Source: Candidatus Saccharimonadota bacterium
GTDB taxonomy: Bacteria; Patescibacteriota; Saccharimonadia; Saccharimonadales; SZUA-47
Assembly (NCBI GenBank): GCA_017993025.1
Contig: JAGONL010000016.1
Coordinates: forward strand, 1 to 14,441
DNA length: 14,441 nt
Direction of reading: 5' to 3'
Shown: piece after piece, positions 1 to 6,055 of the stretch
Numbering within the stretch: position 1 is the stretch's first letter
How the letters are laid out: the number at the start of each line of letters is the position of its first letter
The notes under the pieces: generated by a model
The model's database searches: none
Seen by the model: the letters and a program-made list of their open reading frames with translations, nothing else
What the model was told of the DNA's origin: nothing
Made by a program: the position numbers and the translations under genes

Positions 1-250
1 TCATGTCATTTACGTGCTTTTTGTGTAGTTCATCAGATATACCAATCCCTGCCCAGGAATGGATAGTGTTTCCACCCAAATGCGTGGCAGCCAAGCCTGT
101 AGATGCTGTAACGGCAACAGATTTTCCATTTGCTCTTGCCTCTCGGATAAATTGATTTAAAACAAAAGTCTTGCCCGAACCAGCCGGCCCAGTTAGAAAT
201 ATTGAATGCCCGGCGTCTAAAATAGCTAGTGCTAATGTTTGTTTCATCAT
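1..250 (-). CDS. PIF1-like DNA helicase, N-terminal fragment
   Basis: This is the start of an ATP-dependent helicase; the rest lies beyond the left edge. About 83 residues are visible. The Walker A motif GPAGSGKT lies at residues 20-27, and the following helicase block TASTGLAATHLGG...TIHSWAG is typical of PIF1/RecD-like superfamily 1B helicases, which unwind DNA 5' to 3' and resolve G-quadruplexes or R-loops. Two adjacent ATG codons (250-248 and 247-245) could both serve as start; neither has a clear ribosome-binding site. The gene is divergent from the xre gene. On this strand the shared spacer contains TTGACT inside the XRE operator and AATAAT 18 bp downstream, so the repressor might also affect this gene. 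PIF1 is favoured over RecD from the TGLAA-TIHSWAG pattern, but the C-terminal half needed to decide is missing. Confidence 0.82.
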   Translation of the reverse strand, partial: MMKQTLALAILDAGHSIFLTGPAGSGKTFVLNQFIREARANGKSVAVTASTGLAATHLGGNTIHSWAGIGISDELHKKHVNDM

Positions 251-301
251 CTTAAGTTTAACCTTAGAACACGTATATCGTTTAATTATTATTTGTAAAT
301 A

Positions 302-310
302 TGGTATAGT
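302..310 (+). promoter_or_regulatory. Extended -10 promoter of the xre gene
   Basis: TGGTATAGT is an extended -10 box (TG-n-TATAGT, one mismatch from TATAAT). No good -35 is visible, which fits an extended -10 promoter. The ATG of xre begins 9 nt after the box, so the message would have a leader of about 0-4 nt and no ribosome-binding site. Confidence 0.55.
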
Positions 311-319
311 CAACTTTAC
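304..319. promoter_or_regulatory. Palindromic operator over the xre promoter (site 1)
   Basis: The 16-bp sequence GTATAGT-CA-ACTTTAC is an inverted repeat with 7-bp arms and one arm mismatch. It overlaps the -10 box and the expected transcription start of xre. A near-identical perfect copy lies at 890-905. The position suggests autorepression by the adjacent XRE protein; this is inference from position and repetition. Confidence 0.6.
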
Positions 320-532
320 ATGAACTCGAAACATACTGAAATATTACAAAACAATGTAGTTAAACTGCGCCAAAACTCAGGGCAGACTCAGGCAGAGCTA
401 GCATTAAGTGCAGGAGTGACACGTCAAACAATTATAGCTATCGAAAAGGGTGACTACGTGCCATCAGTACTGCTAGCAATGAAACTAGCTAAACATTTTA
501 AAACTACAATAGAAAAGGTATTCTATGTCTAA
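320..532 (+). CDS. Small XRE-family transcriptional regulator
   Basis: This 70-residue protein is essentially one helix-turn-helix domain of the XRE/Cro class. The motif is visible as TQAELALSAGVTRQTIIAIE (residues 23-42), with the recognition helix around VTRQTIIAIEKG, followed by the family's typical YVPSVLLAMKLAKHF and the C-terminal IEKVFYV. No other domain is present, so it probably acts as a dimeric DNA-binding repressor. It overlaps the next gene by 8 bp, meaning the two are co-transcribed. Small regulators of this kind are often paired with a short membrane protein that may modulate them. A 16-bp palindrome covers its own promoter, and a second copy covers the promoter downstream of its partner gene; it is the likely ligand of both. 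The ATG at 320 appears leaderless. Confidence 0.88.
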   Translation: MNSKHTEILQNNVVKLRQNSGQTQAELALSAGVTRQTIIAIEKGDYVPSVLLAMKLAKHFKTTIEKVFYV

Positions 533-893
533 GCACATGCGAAAAATTTCATTATCTCTGCTGACTTCTAGCCTAACACTAATAATACTTGGTGTTCTAC
601 TAACCGACCCCTTCAATCTTACGATGAATAATATGGCACTTATTGTAGTAACTGGGTTATTACTTGCAAGTTTTGGAGTATTTGCTGGGCTACTTTGGCA
701 AGAACAGCCAGCAGATGAAAGAGAAGCAATAATCGTAGATAAGGCGGGGCGATTAGGTTATCTAGCAGGTCTGAGCGTTTTAGTATTAGCGCTAGTAATA
801 CAGTCTTTTAATCATTCTGTAGATTCTTGGTTGGTCATAACCATTGCCACAATGATAATAGCTAAGCAATCATACATACAGTTTAAAAAGTAA
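525..893 (+). CDS. Four-helix membrane protein paired with the XRE regulator (DUF2178-like)
   Basis: This is an integral membrane protein of 122 residues with four predicted transmembrane segments, at about residues 8-26, 36-58, 74-92 and 97-113. Between the second and third helices is the motif QPADEREAIIVDKAGRLGYLAG, which resembles the DERE...I..KAG..aY pattern of the DUF2178-type proteins often encoded beside small XRE regulators. The molecular role of that family is not established; sensing or sequestering the regulator is a guess from gene pairing. The start ATG overlaps the end of xre by 8 bp and is preceded by AAAGG at 515-519, so translation is probably coupled. Its stop codon lies inside the second operator palindrome. 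Confidence 0.7.
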   Translation: MSKHMRKISLSLLTSSLTLIILGVLLTDPFNLTMNNMALIVVTGLLLASFGVFAGLLWQEQPADEREAIIVDKAGRLGYLAGLSVLVLALVIQSFNHSVDSWLVITIATMIIAKQSYIQFKK

Positions 894-905
894 AGTTGAC
901 TTTAC
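890..905. promoter_or_regulatory. Palindromic operator before the thioredoxin-dipZ operon (site 2)
   Basis: GTAAAGT-TG-ACTTTAC is a perfect inverted repeat with 7-bp arms around a 2-bp centre. It matches the site at 304-319 in 14 of 16 positions when read on the same strand, or 15 of 16 when one copy is reverse complemented. It overlaps the -35 box of the downstream promoter and the stop codon of the membrane protein gene. Confidence 0.65.
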
Positions 906-923
906 ATTTATTATCTCTACAAT
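896..923 (+). promoter_or_regulatory. Promoter of the thioredoxin-dipZ unit
   Basis: The -35 box TTGACT (896-901) and -10 box TACAAT (918-923) are separated by 16 bp, both close to the primary sigma factor consensus. Transcription would begin near 930 and leave a leader of about 25 nt carrying a ribosome-binding site, unlike several other genes here. The -35 box is embedded in the 890-905 palindrome, so repressor binding should block it. Confidence 0.6.
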
Positions 924-954
924 AGTTATTATCAATTAATATATGAGGGAAATT

Positions 955-1485
955 ATGAACAAGAATCTTATTGGTGTAATTTTAGGAATTATAATTGTTG
1001 CTGGCGGTGCATTTGCATTTGCTATGCAGAGTGACACAGATAGCAAGACAAGCGAACAGTCACAAACCGAAACAGCTGATGTTATGGAGAAAAATGACAG
1101 CGAAGAAGCTATGAAAAAAGACGGTGATGAGACTATGGATAAAACTGAAGATGAAGCTATGATGAAAAAAACCGTAACATATGTTGAGCTTGCCGATTTT
1201 GATGCAAACAAAGATACATATGCCAACCAAACCAAAGTATATTTCTTCCATGCTAGCTGGTGCCCAATCTGCAAATCTATCGACGAGGACATCACATCTG
1301 ACCCTACACAAATCCCAAGTAACACAACTTTAATTAAAGCGGACTTTGATACGTCTACAGAATTACGTCAAAAATACGGAGTAACGACTCAATATACTTT
1401 TGTTAAAGTAGATAATGACGGAAATGAAATTTCGCAGTGGTCTGCAACAAGTCTAGATAAAGCTATAGCTGGAATTGAATCTTAG
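955..1485 (+). CDS. Membrane-anchored thioredoxin-like protein
   Basis: This 176-residue protein is a likely extracytoplasmic thiol-disulfide oxidoreductase. An N-terminal hydrophobic helix (about residues 4-24) anchors or exports it. A linker rich in Asp, Glu, Lys and Met follows (25-72), then a thioredoxin fold with active site WCPIC at 102-106. The strand after the active site reads TQYTFVKVDNDG; where thioredoxins normally carry the cis-proline before this strand, the sequence has Tyr (residue 147). The ATG at 955 is chosen because GAGGGA (945-950) sits upstream at good spacing; the earlier in-frame ATG at 943 lies before this site and would put charged residues ahead of the helix. The dipZ-like gene follows after 32 bp, so DipZ is probably its electron donor or partner. 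Confidence 0.85.
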   Translation: MNKNLIGVILGIIIVAGGAFAFAMQSDTDSKTSEQSQTETADVMEKNDSEEAMKKDGDETMDKTEDEAMMKKTVTYVELADFDANKDTYANQTKVYFFHASWCPICKSIDEDITSDPTQIPSNTTLIKADFDTSTELRQKYGVTTQYTFVKVDNDGNEISQWSATSLDKAIAGIES

Positions 1486-1517
1486 AAAAATAATATTAAT
1501 AAGTCAGGAAATATCAA

Positions 1518-3185
1518 ATGCTTGTTGCGTTCTTAAGTCTTATAGCCGGTTTTTTGAGCGTGCTAGCTCCGTGTGTCTTGCCACTTCTCCCTATAATTAT
1601 AGGTGGGAGCTTTGCGGACGATAAAAGCAAAAAGCGACCGTATATAATTGTCGGAAGCTTGGTGTTCTCGCTTATTTTGTTTACTCTGCTACTTAAAGTA
1701 TCAACATCATTAATTGGTATCGACCCTAAAGTTTGGAATTATTTTTCAGGAAGTATTGTTATTTTACTTGGCCTAAGCATGCTTTTCCCGCAAGCGTGGG
1801 ATTATATAATAGGAAATTTAGGTCTACAAGCAAAATCTCAAAAACTGCTGGGTGGAGCCGGCAAACAACAGAACGGCACACTATCAGCTGTTTTAACTGG
1901 GCTAGCTCTCGGGCCTGTTTTTAGTAGCTGTAGCCCTATGTATGCCTGGGTGATTGCTACTGTACTACCAGAAAACACAGCTAGGGGCCTCCTTTATCTT
2001 GGTATGTACTCTATAGGCCTAGCGATTGCACTATTAGGAATTGCCCTGCTTGGACGACGATTAATTGATAGGATTAAATGGGCGTCAAACCCGCATGGGT
2101 TGTTCCAGAAAATTATTGCTATATTGTTTATTGCTGTTGGACTAGCTGTAATAACTGGATACGACAAAAAAATACAAACTTTTCTTGTTGATAAGGATTT
2201 TCTTAATATTAAAAGCTTAGAGATAAAGCTAGTTCCAGAAGAAAACGATAATGAGAGTCAAGAAAATACTAATAAAATTGGAAACGGCGATAATGAGCTT
2301 TTAAACGTAGTTCCCTACACGGCACCAGAACTTTTAGGATTACAGGACTGGATTAATAGTGAACCGTTAACTTTAGAATCGTTAAAAGGCAAAGTAGTGT
2401 TAATAGATTTCTGGACATACTCTTGTATTAACTGTGAGCGAACCCTGCCGTACGTGCAGGCTTGGTATGACAACTACAAAGATGATGGATTTGTAGTTTT
2501 GGGTATTCATGCGCCAGAATTTGGATTCGAAAAAGTTCTAAAAAACGTCGACAAGGCAGTTAGTGATAGAAAGTTAACATACCCAGTGGCACTAGATAAC
2601 GATTTTAAGACCTGGCGGGCTTACAAAAATCAGTTTTGGCCTGCACACTACCTAGTTGATAAAAACGGTCAGGTACGCCGTACGCACTTTGGGGAAGGGC
2701 AATATGAAGAGACAGAAGAAGCAATACGTCTATTACTTGCAGAGTCGGGATCGGACAGTTTAAGAGAGAAGACCGTCACAGAGGAGCCCATTGTTACTTC
2801 AAACATTCAGACTCCGGAAATCTACATTGGTGGGCAAAGAGCACAAAACTTTACAAATGAAAATTATAATCTTGGGACTGCGGATTATCTTCTAGCTGTG
2901 TCACAACCCCTGAATACTTGGTCACTTGGCGGAAGATGGACTGTAGATAAAGAATTCGCTAAATGTATTGAGAGCTGCACGTTACAACTTTCATATATTT
3001 CAAAGAATGTTTATGGGGTATTTTCTGGTAGTGTTGACGGAGAAATAAGTATAGGGAATAACAATATACCGATTTTATCTGAAGATATCTATACAATAGT
3101 AGAGAAAGCAAAGTCGTCGCAAGAAACTATTGTTATAGAATTTACTCCTGGATTAGCGATTCACGCATTTACATTTGGTGGCTAG
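1518..3185 (+). CDS. dipZ: DipZ-like CcdA-thioredoxin fusion protein
   Basis: This is a thiol electron-transfer protein of the cytoplasmic membrane. Residues 1-220 form a CcdA/DsbD-type transmembrane domain with the conserved cysteines in APCVLP (Cys19) and SSCSP (Cys138), which carry electrons across the membrane. Residues 265-410 form a TlpA/ResA-like thioredoxin domain with active site SCINC (Cys303, Cys306) and cis-proline in FWPAHYLVD (Pro375). A C-terminal beta-rich domain (about 430-555), ending in the typical HAFTFGG, completes the architecture of actinobacterial DipZ; it is shorter overall (555 residues, against nearly 700 in Mycobacterium by my recollection). The domain adds a further cysteine pair, Cys483 and Cys487 (KCIESC). 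AGGAA at 1506-1510 supports the ATG at 1518. It shares a promoter with the upstream thioredoxin gene and likely reduces extracytoplasmic disulfides. No cytochrome c genes are visible. Confidence 0.9.
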   Translation: MLVAFLSLIAGFLSVLAPCVLPLLPIIIGGSFADDKSKKRPYIIVGSLVFSLILFTLLLKVSTSLIGIDPKVWNYFSGSIVILLGLSMLFPQAWDYIIGNLGLQAKSQKLLGGAGKQQNGTLSAVLTGLALGPVFSSCSPMYAWVIATVLPENTARGLLYLGMYSIGLAIALLGIALLGRRLIDRIKWASNPHGLFQKIIAILFIAVGLAVITGYDKKIQTFLVDKDFLNIKSLEIKLVPEENDNESQENTNKIGNGDNELLNVVPYTAPELLGLQDWINSEPLTLESLKGKVVLIDFWTYSCINCERTLPYVQAWYDNYKDDGFVVLGIHAPEFGFEKVLKNVDKAVSDRKLTYPVALDNDFKTWRAYKNQFWPAHYLVDKNGQVRRTHFGEGQYEETEEAIRLLLAESGSDSLREKTVTEEPIVTSNIQTPEIYIGGQRAQNFTNENYNLGTADYLLAVSQPLNTWSLGGRWTVDKEFAKCIESCTLQLSYISKNVYGVFSGSVDGEISIGNNNIPILSEDIYTIVEKAKSSQETIVIEFTPGLAIHAFTFGG

Positions 3186-3363
3186 GCGAGGGTGGAGAGT
3201 TAGCTGTAATGGTTTGTTGTAGTGGTGTGGTTGTGGCAGTTTCGCCAAGTGCTCTGGATGTTACTGGTTTTACGTGTCTTGCTCTTGACTCTTCATAGTC
3301 TCTAAGTATCGCTTCAACAGCTGAGGATTTATCTTCTTCCGAACATCCAGTCCACTTTGTCAT
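3169..3363 (-). CDS. Small hypothetical protein
   Basis: A frame of 64 codons that I do not recognise. The N-terminal half is charged and probably helical (TKWTGCSEEDKSSAVEAILR), and the C-terminal half is low in complexity, rich in Thr, Pro and Ser, ending in SPPSPSHQM. It has one cysteine and no transmembrane segment. Its last 17 bp overlap the 3' end of dipZ tail to tail, so it is a separate, oppositely transcribed unit. The ATG at 3363 is preferred to the upstream start at 3381 because an A/T-rich -10-like stretch (TATTATAAT, within 3375-3367) lies directly before it, placing transcription start at or near the ATG. It could also be a chance frame; no ribosome-binding site is present. Confidence 0.4.
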   Translation of the reverse strand: MTKWTGCSEEDKSSAVEAILRDYEESRARHVKPVTSRALGETATTTPLQQTITANSPPSPSHQM

Positions 3364-3413
3364 TTTATTATAATACAACACTAAGTGGCACTTTAAAACT
3401 GCTTACGAAAACC

Positions 3414-4277
3414 TTATTCTAAGACACTTGCCTGCAAAGCAATATTATCTGGTACCTTTTGAAGTTTAGTGGTTTTTGCTCTGATACTTGTTAGCGCTTC
3501 ATCCAGAATTTTTAAGTCGTCTTCTATGTTTCGCGCAAATTGTTTGTAGCTATTGTCGTCTTGGCGCAAATCTAGTGCAACTTCATTTAAAAACTCGAGT
3601 ATTTTTAAGTGTTCTGACTCAAATTCTGTCGGAAAAGTCATAGCAACTATCAAATCTTGGGATTGGGAAACATTTGTTTGAAAATTCTCAATCTGCCCAG
3701 GCAGTAGTGCACTAACTCCTTCTGGCTTTTTTAAATCCTGTAGAAAATACGTTCTAACCAGTGCACTCTCCAAGTTTAAACAGTAATTGTTTAATGTATT
3801 TTCTTTAGATAATTCAGTTAGCTCTAAATATGCGCCATTTATATCTTGACTGAGCTTTTCCGCCTCTTTTGGCTTAGGCAAAAAATTCATAAGTGAACTA
3901 AAGCTTGGTGGTGAGCCGGCTGTTTTTAGTTTATCATGCAGTACCGGCACTAATGTTTCAGGGTTATTACTCTCTTTATATGTATCTGAATAGGCTTCGT
4001 TAAATTCTGCTAGTAAATTTTCGAGTTCTATATCACAAAAGTAGGACATTGATGAAATCTTTACAGATTTTTGTAGTTGGTTAACTGTGTCCTTAACGCT
4101 CAGTATTTCGCCAGAATTCTTATATTCATCAACACTATTTAAGTAAAGATTTGCTCTAACACACTCTACACCAGCAAATATTATTAGTGACGCAAATGCT
4201 ACTATAGGAATAATCGTCTTTGGTCTACGTTTTAAATAATCTCTAATTTTGTTATACGTGTTTTTGAAGCGTTTCAT
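3414..4277 (-). CDS. Single-pass membrane protein of unknown function, next to VKOR
   Basis: A 287-residue protein that I do not recognise. A short basic N-terminus (KRFKNTYNKIRDYLKRRPK) is followed by one transmembrane helix (about 21-39), then about 245 residues predicted outside the membrane and largely helical, with acidic stretches such as DLRQDDNSYKQFARNIEDD. Cysteines lie at 39 (edge of the helix), 81 and 166; the last two could form a disulfide. The first possible start is a TTG at 4286 overlapping the VKOR stop codon; the ATG at 4277, 5 nt after that stop, seems more likely. There is no clear ribosome-binding site, so translation may be coupled to VKOR. The tight link to a disulfide-forming enzyme suggests it could be a VKOR substrate or partner, which is inference only. 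Confidence 0.7.
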   Translation of the reverse strand: MKRFKNTYNKIRDYLKRRPKTIIPIVAFASLIIFAGVECVRANLYLNSVDEYKNSGEILSVKDTVNQLQKSVKISSMSYFCDIELENLLAEFNEAYSDTYKESNNPETLVPVLHDKLKTAGSPPSFSSLMNFLPKPKEAEKLSQDINGAYLELTELSKENTLNNYCLNLESALVRTYFLQDLKKPEGVSALLPGQIENFQTNVSQSQDLIVAMTFPTEFESEHLKILEFLNEVALDLRQDDNSYKQFARNIEDDLKILDEALTSIRAKTTKLQKVPDNIALQASVLE

Positions 4278-4282
4278 TTGTA

Positions 4283-5023
4283 TCAAAGGAGTCCGTTCCA
4301 GTAGTCTGACCAGCGGAAGTACAAAAGCAATATTATTAAAACAATATTTGCAGTAATTATATTGTCGCGATTTTTAATTATAAATTTATCAAACTTCTTA
4401 TTTATCGACAGCATTTTTTGGTCTAGCAACTTGGCGAATACAATCCAAAATAGGCTGACTGTTACTAGCCATACTGATAAACAATACAAACATAGTGCTC
4501 CAATTTGGTATACACCAGCATTAAACAGCCAAATACTAAACGAAATACCAAAAACCGTTCCGCCAAATAGTGCCAGCCACCATGGCCGTTTTAGCTTTTC
4601 TGCTCCGGCAAGTATTGTCATGCCGGCCGTGAATACTGCGGTAAATCCAAATATTCCAAAAATAGGGTTGGGGATGTGGTCAAAGGCGCTAGCTTGCGGG
4701 CTGGCAATAACGGGCGAACAAGCCACGATAGGGCTAAAACTACAGCTTGTGACCCGTTGTGGGTCTTTAAGTAGCTCTATTTTCTCAATAGTCAAAATAG
4801 ATGCAGCACCCAGACCAATGCTAGCCAGCGCTAGCAGGGATACTGCGAACATTTTTAGATGGTCTAACTTTGCTTTTTTAACTAGCCAAGCCTCGGATAT
4901 TAATAATAACCCAGCAAGCATAAAAAACCACCGCACATCAGAGCGAGTAATAAAAACTGCCAAGAATAAAAATATGATTGGAAGTACCGGTATAAAACTA
5001 CGTTTTGTTATATTAATCTCCAC
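4283..5023 (-). CDS. Vitamin K epoxide reductase (VKOR) family protein
   Basis: This is an integral membrane enzyme that, in bacteria, uses quinone to reoxidise a DsbA- or thioredoxin-like partner and so drives disulfide formation outside the cytoplasm. The 246-residue sequence has several transmembrane helices. It also has the four conserved cysteines: a loop pair in SCSFSPIVACSPV (Cys94, Cys102) followed by the family's PNPIFGIFGF, and the redox motif CLYC (Cys178, Cys181). Two extra hydrophobic segments precede the usual four-helix core, and a basic segment plus one more helix follow it. No fused thioredoxin domain is present, so it must act on a separate partner, possibly the thioredoxin at 955-1485. 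The start is a GTG at 5023; TATAAT at 5048-5043 may be its -10 box, giving a leader of roughly a dozen bases. Confidence 0.88.
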   Translation of the reverse strand: MEINITKRSFIPVLPIIFLFLAVFITRSDVRWFFMLAGLLLISEAWLVKKAKLDHLKMFAVSLLALASIGLGAASILTIEKIELLKDPQRVTSCSFSPIVACSPVIASPQASAFDHIPNPIFGIFGFTAVFTAGMTILAGAEKLKRPWWLALFGGTVFGISFSIWLFNAGVYQIGALCLYCLSVWLVTVSLFWIVFAKLLDQKMLSINKKFDKFIIKNRDNIITANIVLIILLLYFRWSDYWNGLL

Positions 5024-5089
5024 TATTATTGTTTATAAAGTTATTATAGCTCAAATTATGAAATGACACATATTGCTTTTAGTTACTGT

Positions 5090-5108
5090 GTGGCTCCGAA
5101 ACAGCCAC
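5090..5108 (-). terminator. Hairpin directly after the 193-codon gene
   Basis: GTGGCT (5108-5103) pairs perfectly with AGCCAC (5095-5090) around a 7-nt loop, beginning within the stop codon of the 193-codon gene. On the minus strand no U-run follows, so it would be a weak terminator or a 3'-end stabiliser for the dnaK message. On the plus strand a T-run does follow (5113-5118), but no plus-strand gene leads into it. Confidence 0.35.
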
Positions 5109-5689
5109 TATAATTTTTCTATATTTTTCATAAGTTTATCTGAACCAATTTTTACATTTTTCTCAAAATCATCATAAAATAATCTAACATGAAGAGGCTT
5201 CTCATTATTTTTAACTACTCTTCTTTCATTTACAATTACATTGAGTGGCGATACGTGTCTTAGGCTATGACTGTGCTCAAAACCAAGTTTTAGATTATCC
5301 CAGTTAAAACAACCGGTAAGAAATATTCCGATTTTATTTTTAAAAAAAGTATTGGCATTTTTGGGATTTTGAAAATAGTTTTCATTTTTAGAAAGTACTT
5401 CTGAAGCATGTTCAGATGCATATTTTTTAGCTATTCGTTTTAATGTCTGTTCAACACTGGTACATAGGCACATTATTGAGTAATTCATCAACAAAGCGTT
5501 CTTTAGCTCTTTATTCTCTTCTGTTACTTCAAGTCTAAGTATTTCAGCAAGTTTTAGTGATTCTGGAATCAAGTTAAAATCAACAGCCTCATCATCAAAT
5601 TCTCCATCTACGAATGCCCGTCTTCCCATAATTTCTAGTGTGCCATCCATGTTTCTTTTGACCCACGCTTCGACATTTATTTTATCCAC
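5108..5689 (-). CDS. Hypothetical soluble protein downstream of dnaK
   Basis: A 193-residue protein that I do not recognise. It lacks transmembrane segments or a signal peptide. The N-terminus (VEAWVKRNMDGTLEIMGRRAFVDGEFDDEAVDF) looks like a short beta-rich unit. The remainder looks helical, with cysteines in SIMCLCTSVEQ, and it contains LRHVSPLNVIV before a C-terminal KPLHVRLFYDDFEKNVKIGSDKLM. The overall helical shape and the His/Arg-rich stretch EHSHSLRHVSP faintly recall HEPN-type proteins, but I cannot see a clean R-x4-6-H motif, so I do not assign it. The start is a GTG at 5689, immediately after the TAA of the preceding frame, the same TAA-GTG junction that follows dnaK. It is therefore probably the last gene of the dnaK transcript, followed by a hairpin. 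Confidence 0.65.
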   Translation of the reverse strand: MDKINVEAWVKRNMDGTLEIMGRRAFVDGEFDDEAVDFNLIPESLKLAEILRLEVTEENKELKNALLMNYSIMCLCTSVEQTLKRIAKKYASEHASEVLSKNENYFQNPKNANTFFKNKIGIFLTGCFNWDNLKLGFEHSHSLRHVSPLNVIVNERRVVKNNEKPLHVRLFYDDFEKNVKIGSDKLMKNIEKL

Positions 5690-6055
5690 TTATTTATCTT
5701 CGACAACTTCTGCGCTTGTTGTTTTTACTAATAAGAAAGCCACGGTTTCTTCGTCCCATTCTTTTCGCTTCGCAAGAATTCTTTCTCTAACTTCCTGCAT
5801 ACGCGACTCATCCCTGGACAAAACTAACGCAACTTGTCTTGCTGTTCTTTCCAAACTACGAACATCAATACCGGGCAGTCCTTCTGCATAGGCTGCCATA
5901 CTTAGTGAAGTATGCACTACAGCAAGTTACGGGCCGATACCTGGTAAGTTATCGACAATGCCTACAAAATCTTCCTCAGCTTGCGCTATTACACGATCTG
6001 GGTCTTGCAAGAGTTCCAGCATTAACTCAGAGTTAGAATAGGAGCTGATTGACAC
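5690..6055 (-). pseudogene. 121-codon frame after dnaK, interrupted by one in-frame TAA
   Basis: Directly after the dnaK stop codon, a GTG (6055-6053) opens a frame that runs to a TAA at 5692-5690. It is broken once by TAA at 5929-5927 (codon 43). The first part (SISSYSNSELMLELLQDPDR...IVDNLPGIGP) and the second part (LAVVHTSLSMAAYAEGLPGI...ERTARQVALVLSRDESRMQ) are in the same phase and both look like real protein, and both contain an LPGI motif. One C-to-T change (CAA to TAA) would explain the break. The product would be a soluble, helical protein of 121 residues that I do not recognise. Restart at the GTG at 5917 could still make a 75-residue product. Options are a pseudogene, a sequencing error, or two separate small proteins. 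Confidence 0.6.

Noticed and set aside
936..1325. Minus-strand frames opposite the thioredoxin gene
   Set aside because: Low-complexity hydrophobic shadows of the WCPIC-containing gene on the plus strand.
4362..5066. Long plus-strand open frame of 234 codons
   Set aside because: It is antisense to VKOR, whose conserved cysteines and membrane helices make the minus strand the coding one; its translation has no family-like features.
5108..6055. Toxin-antitoxin pair after dnaK
   Set aside because: Adjacent small genes suggested it, but the first frame is interrupted, both seem part of the dnaK message, and no toxin motif (including HEPN R-x4-6-H) could be confirmed.
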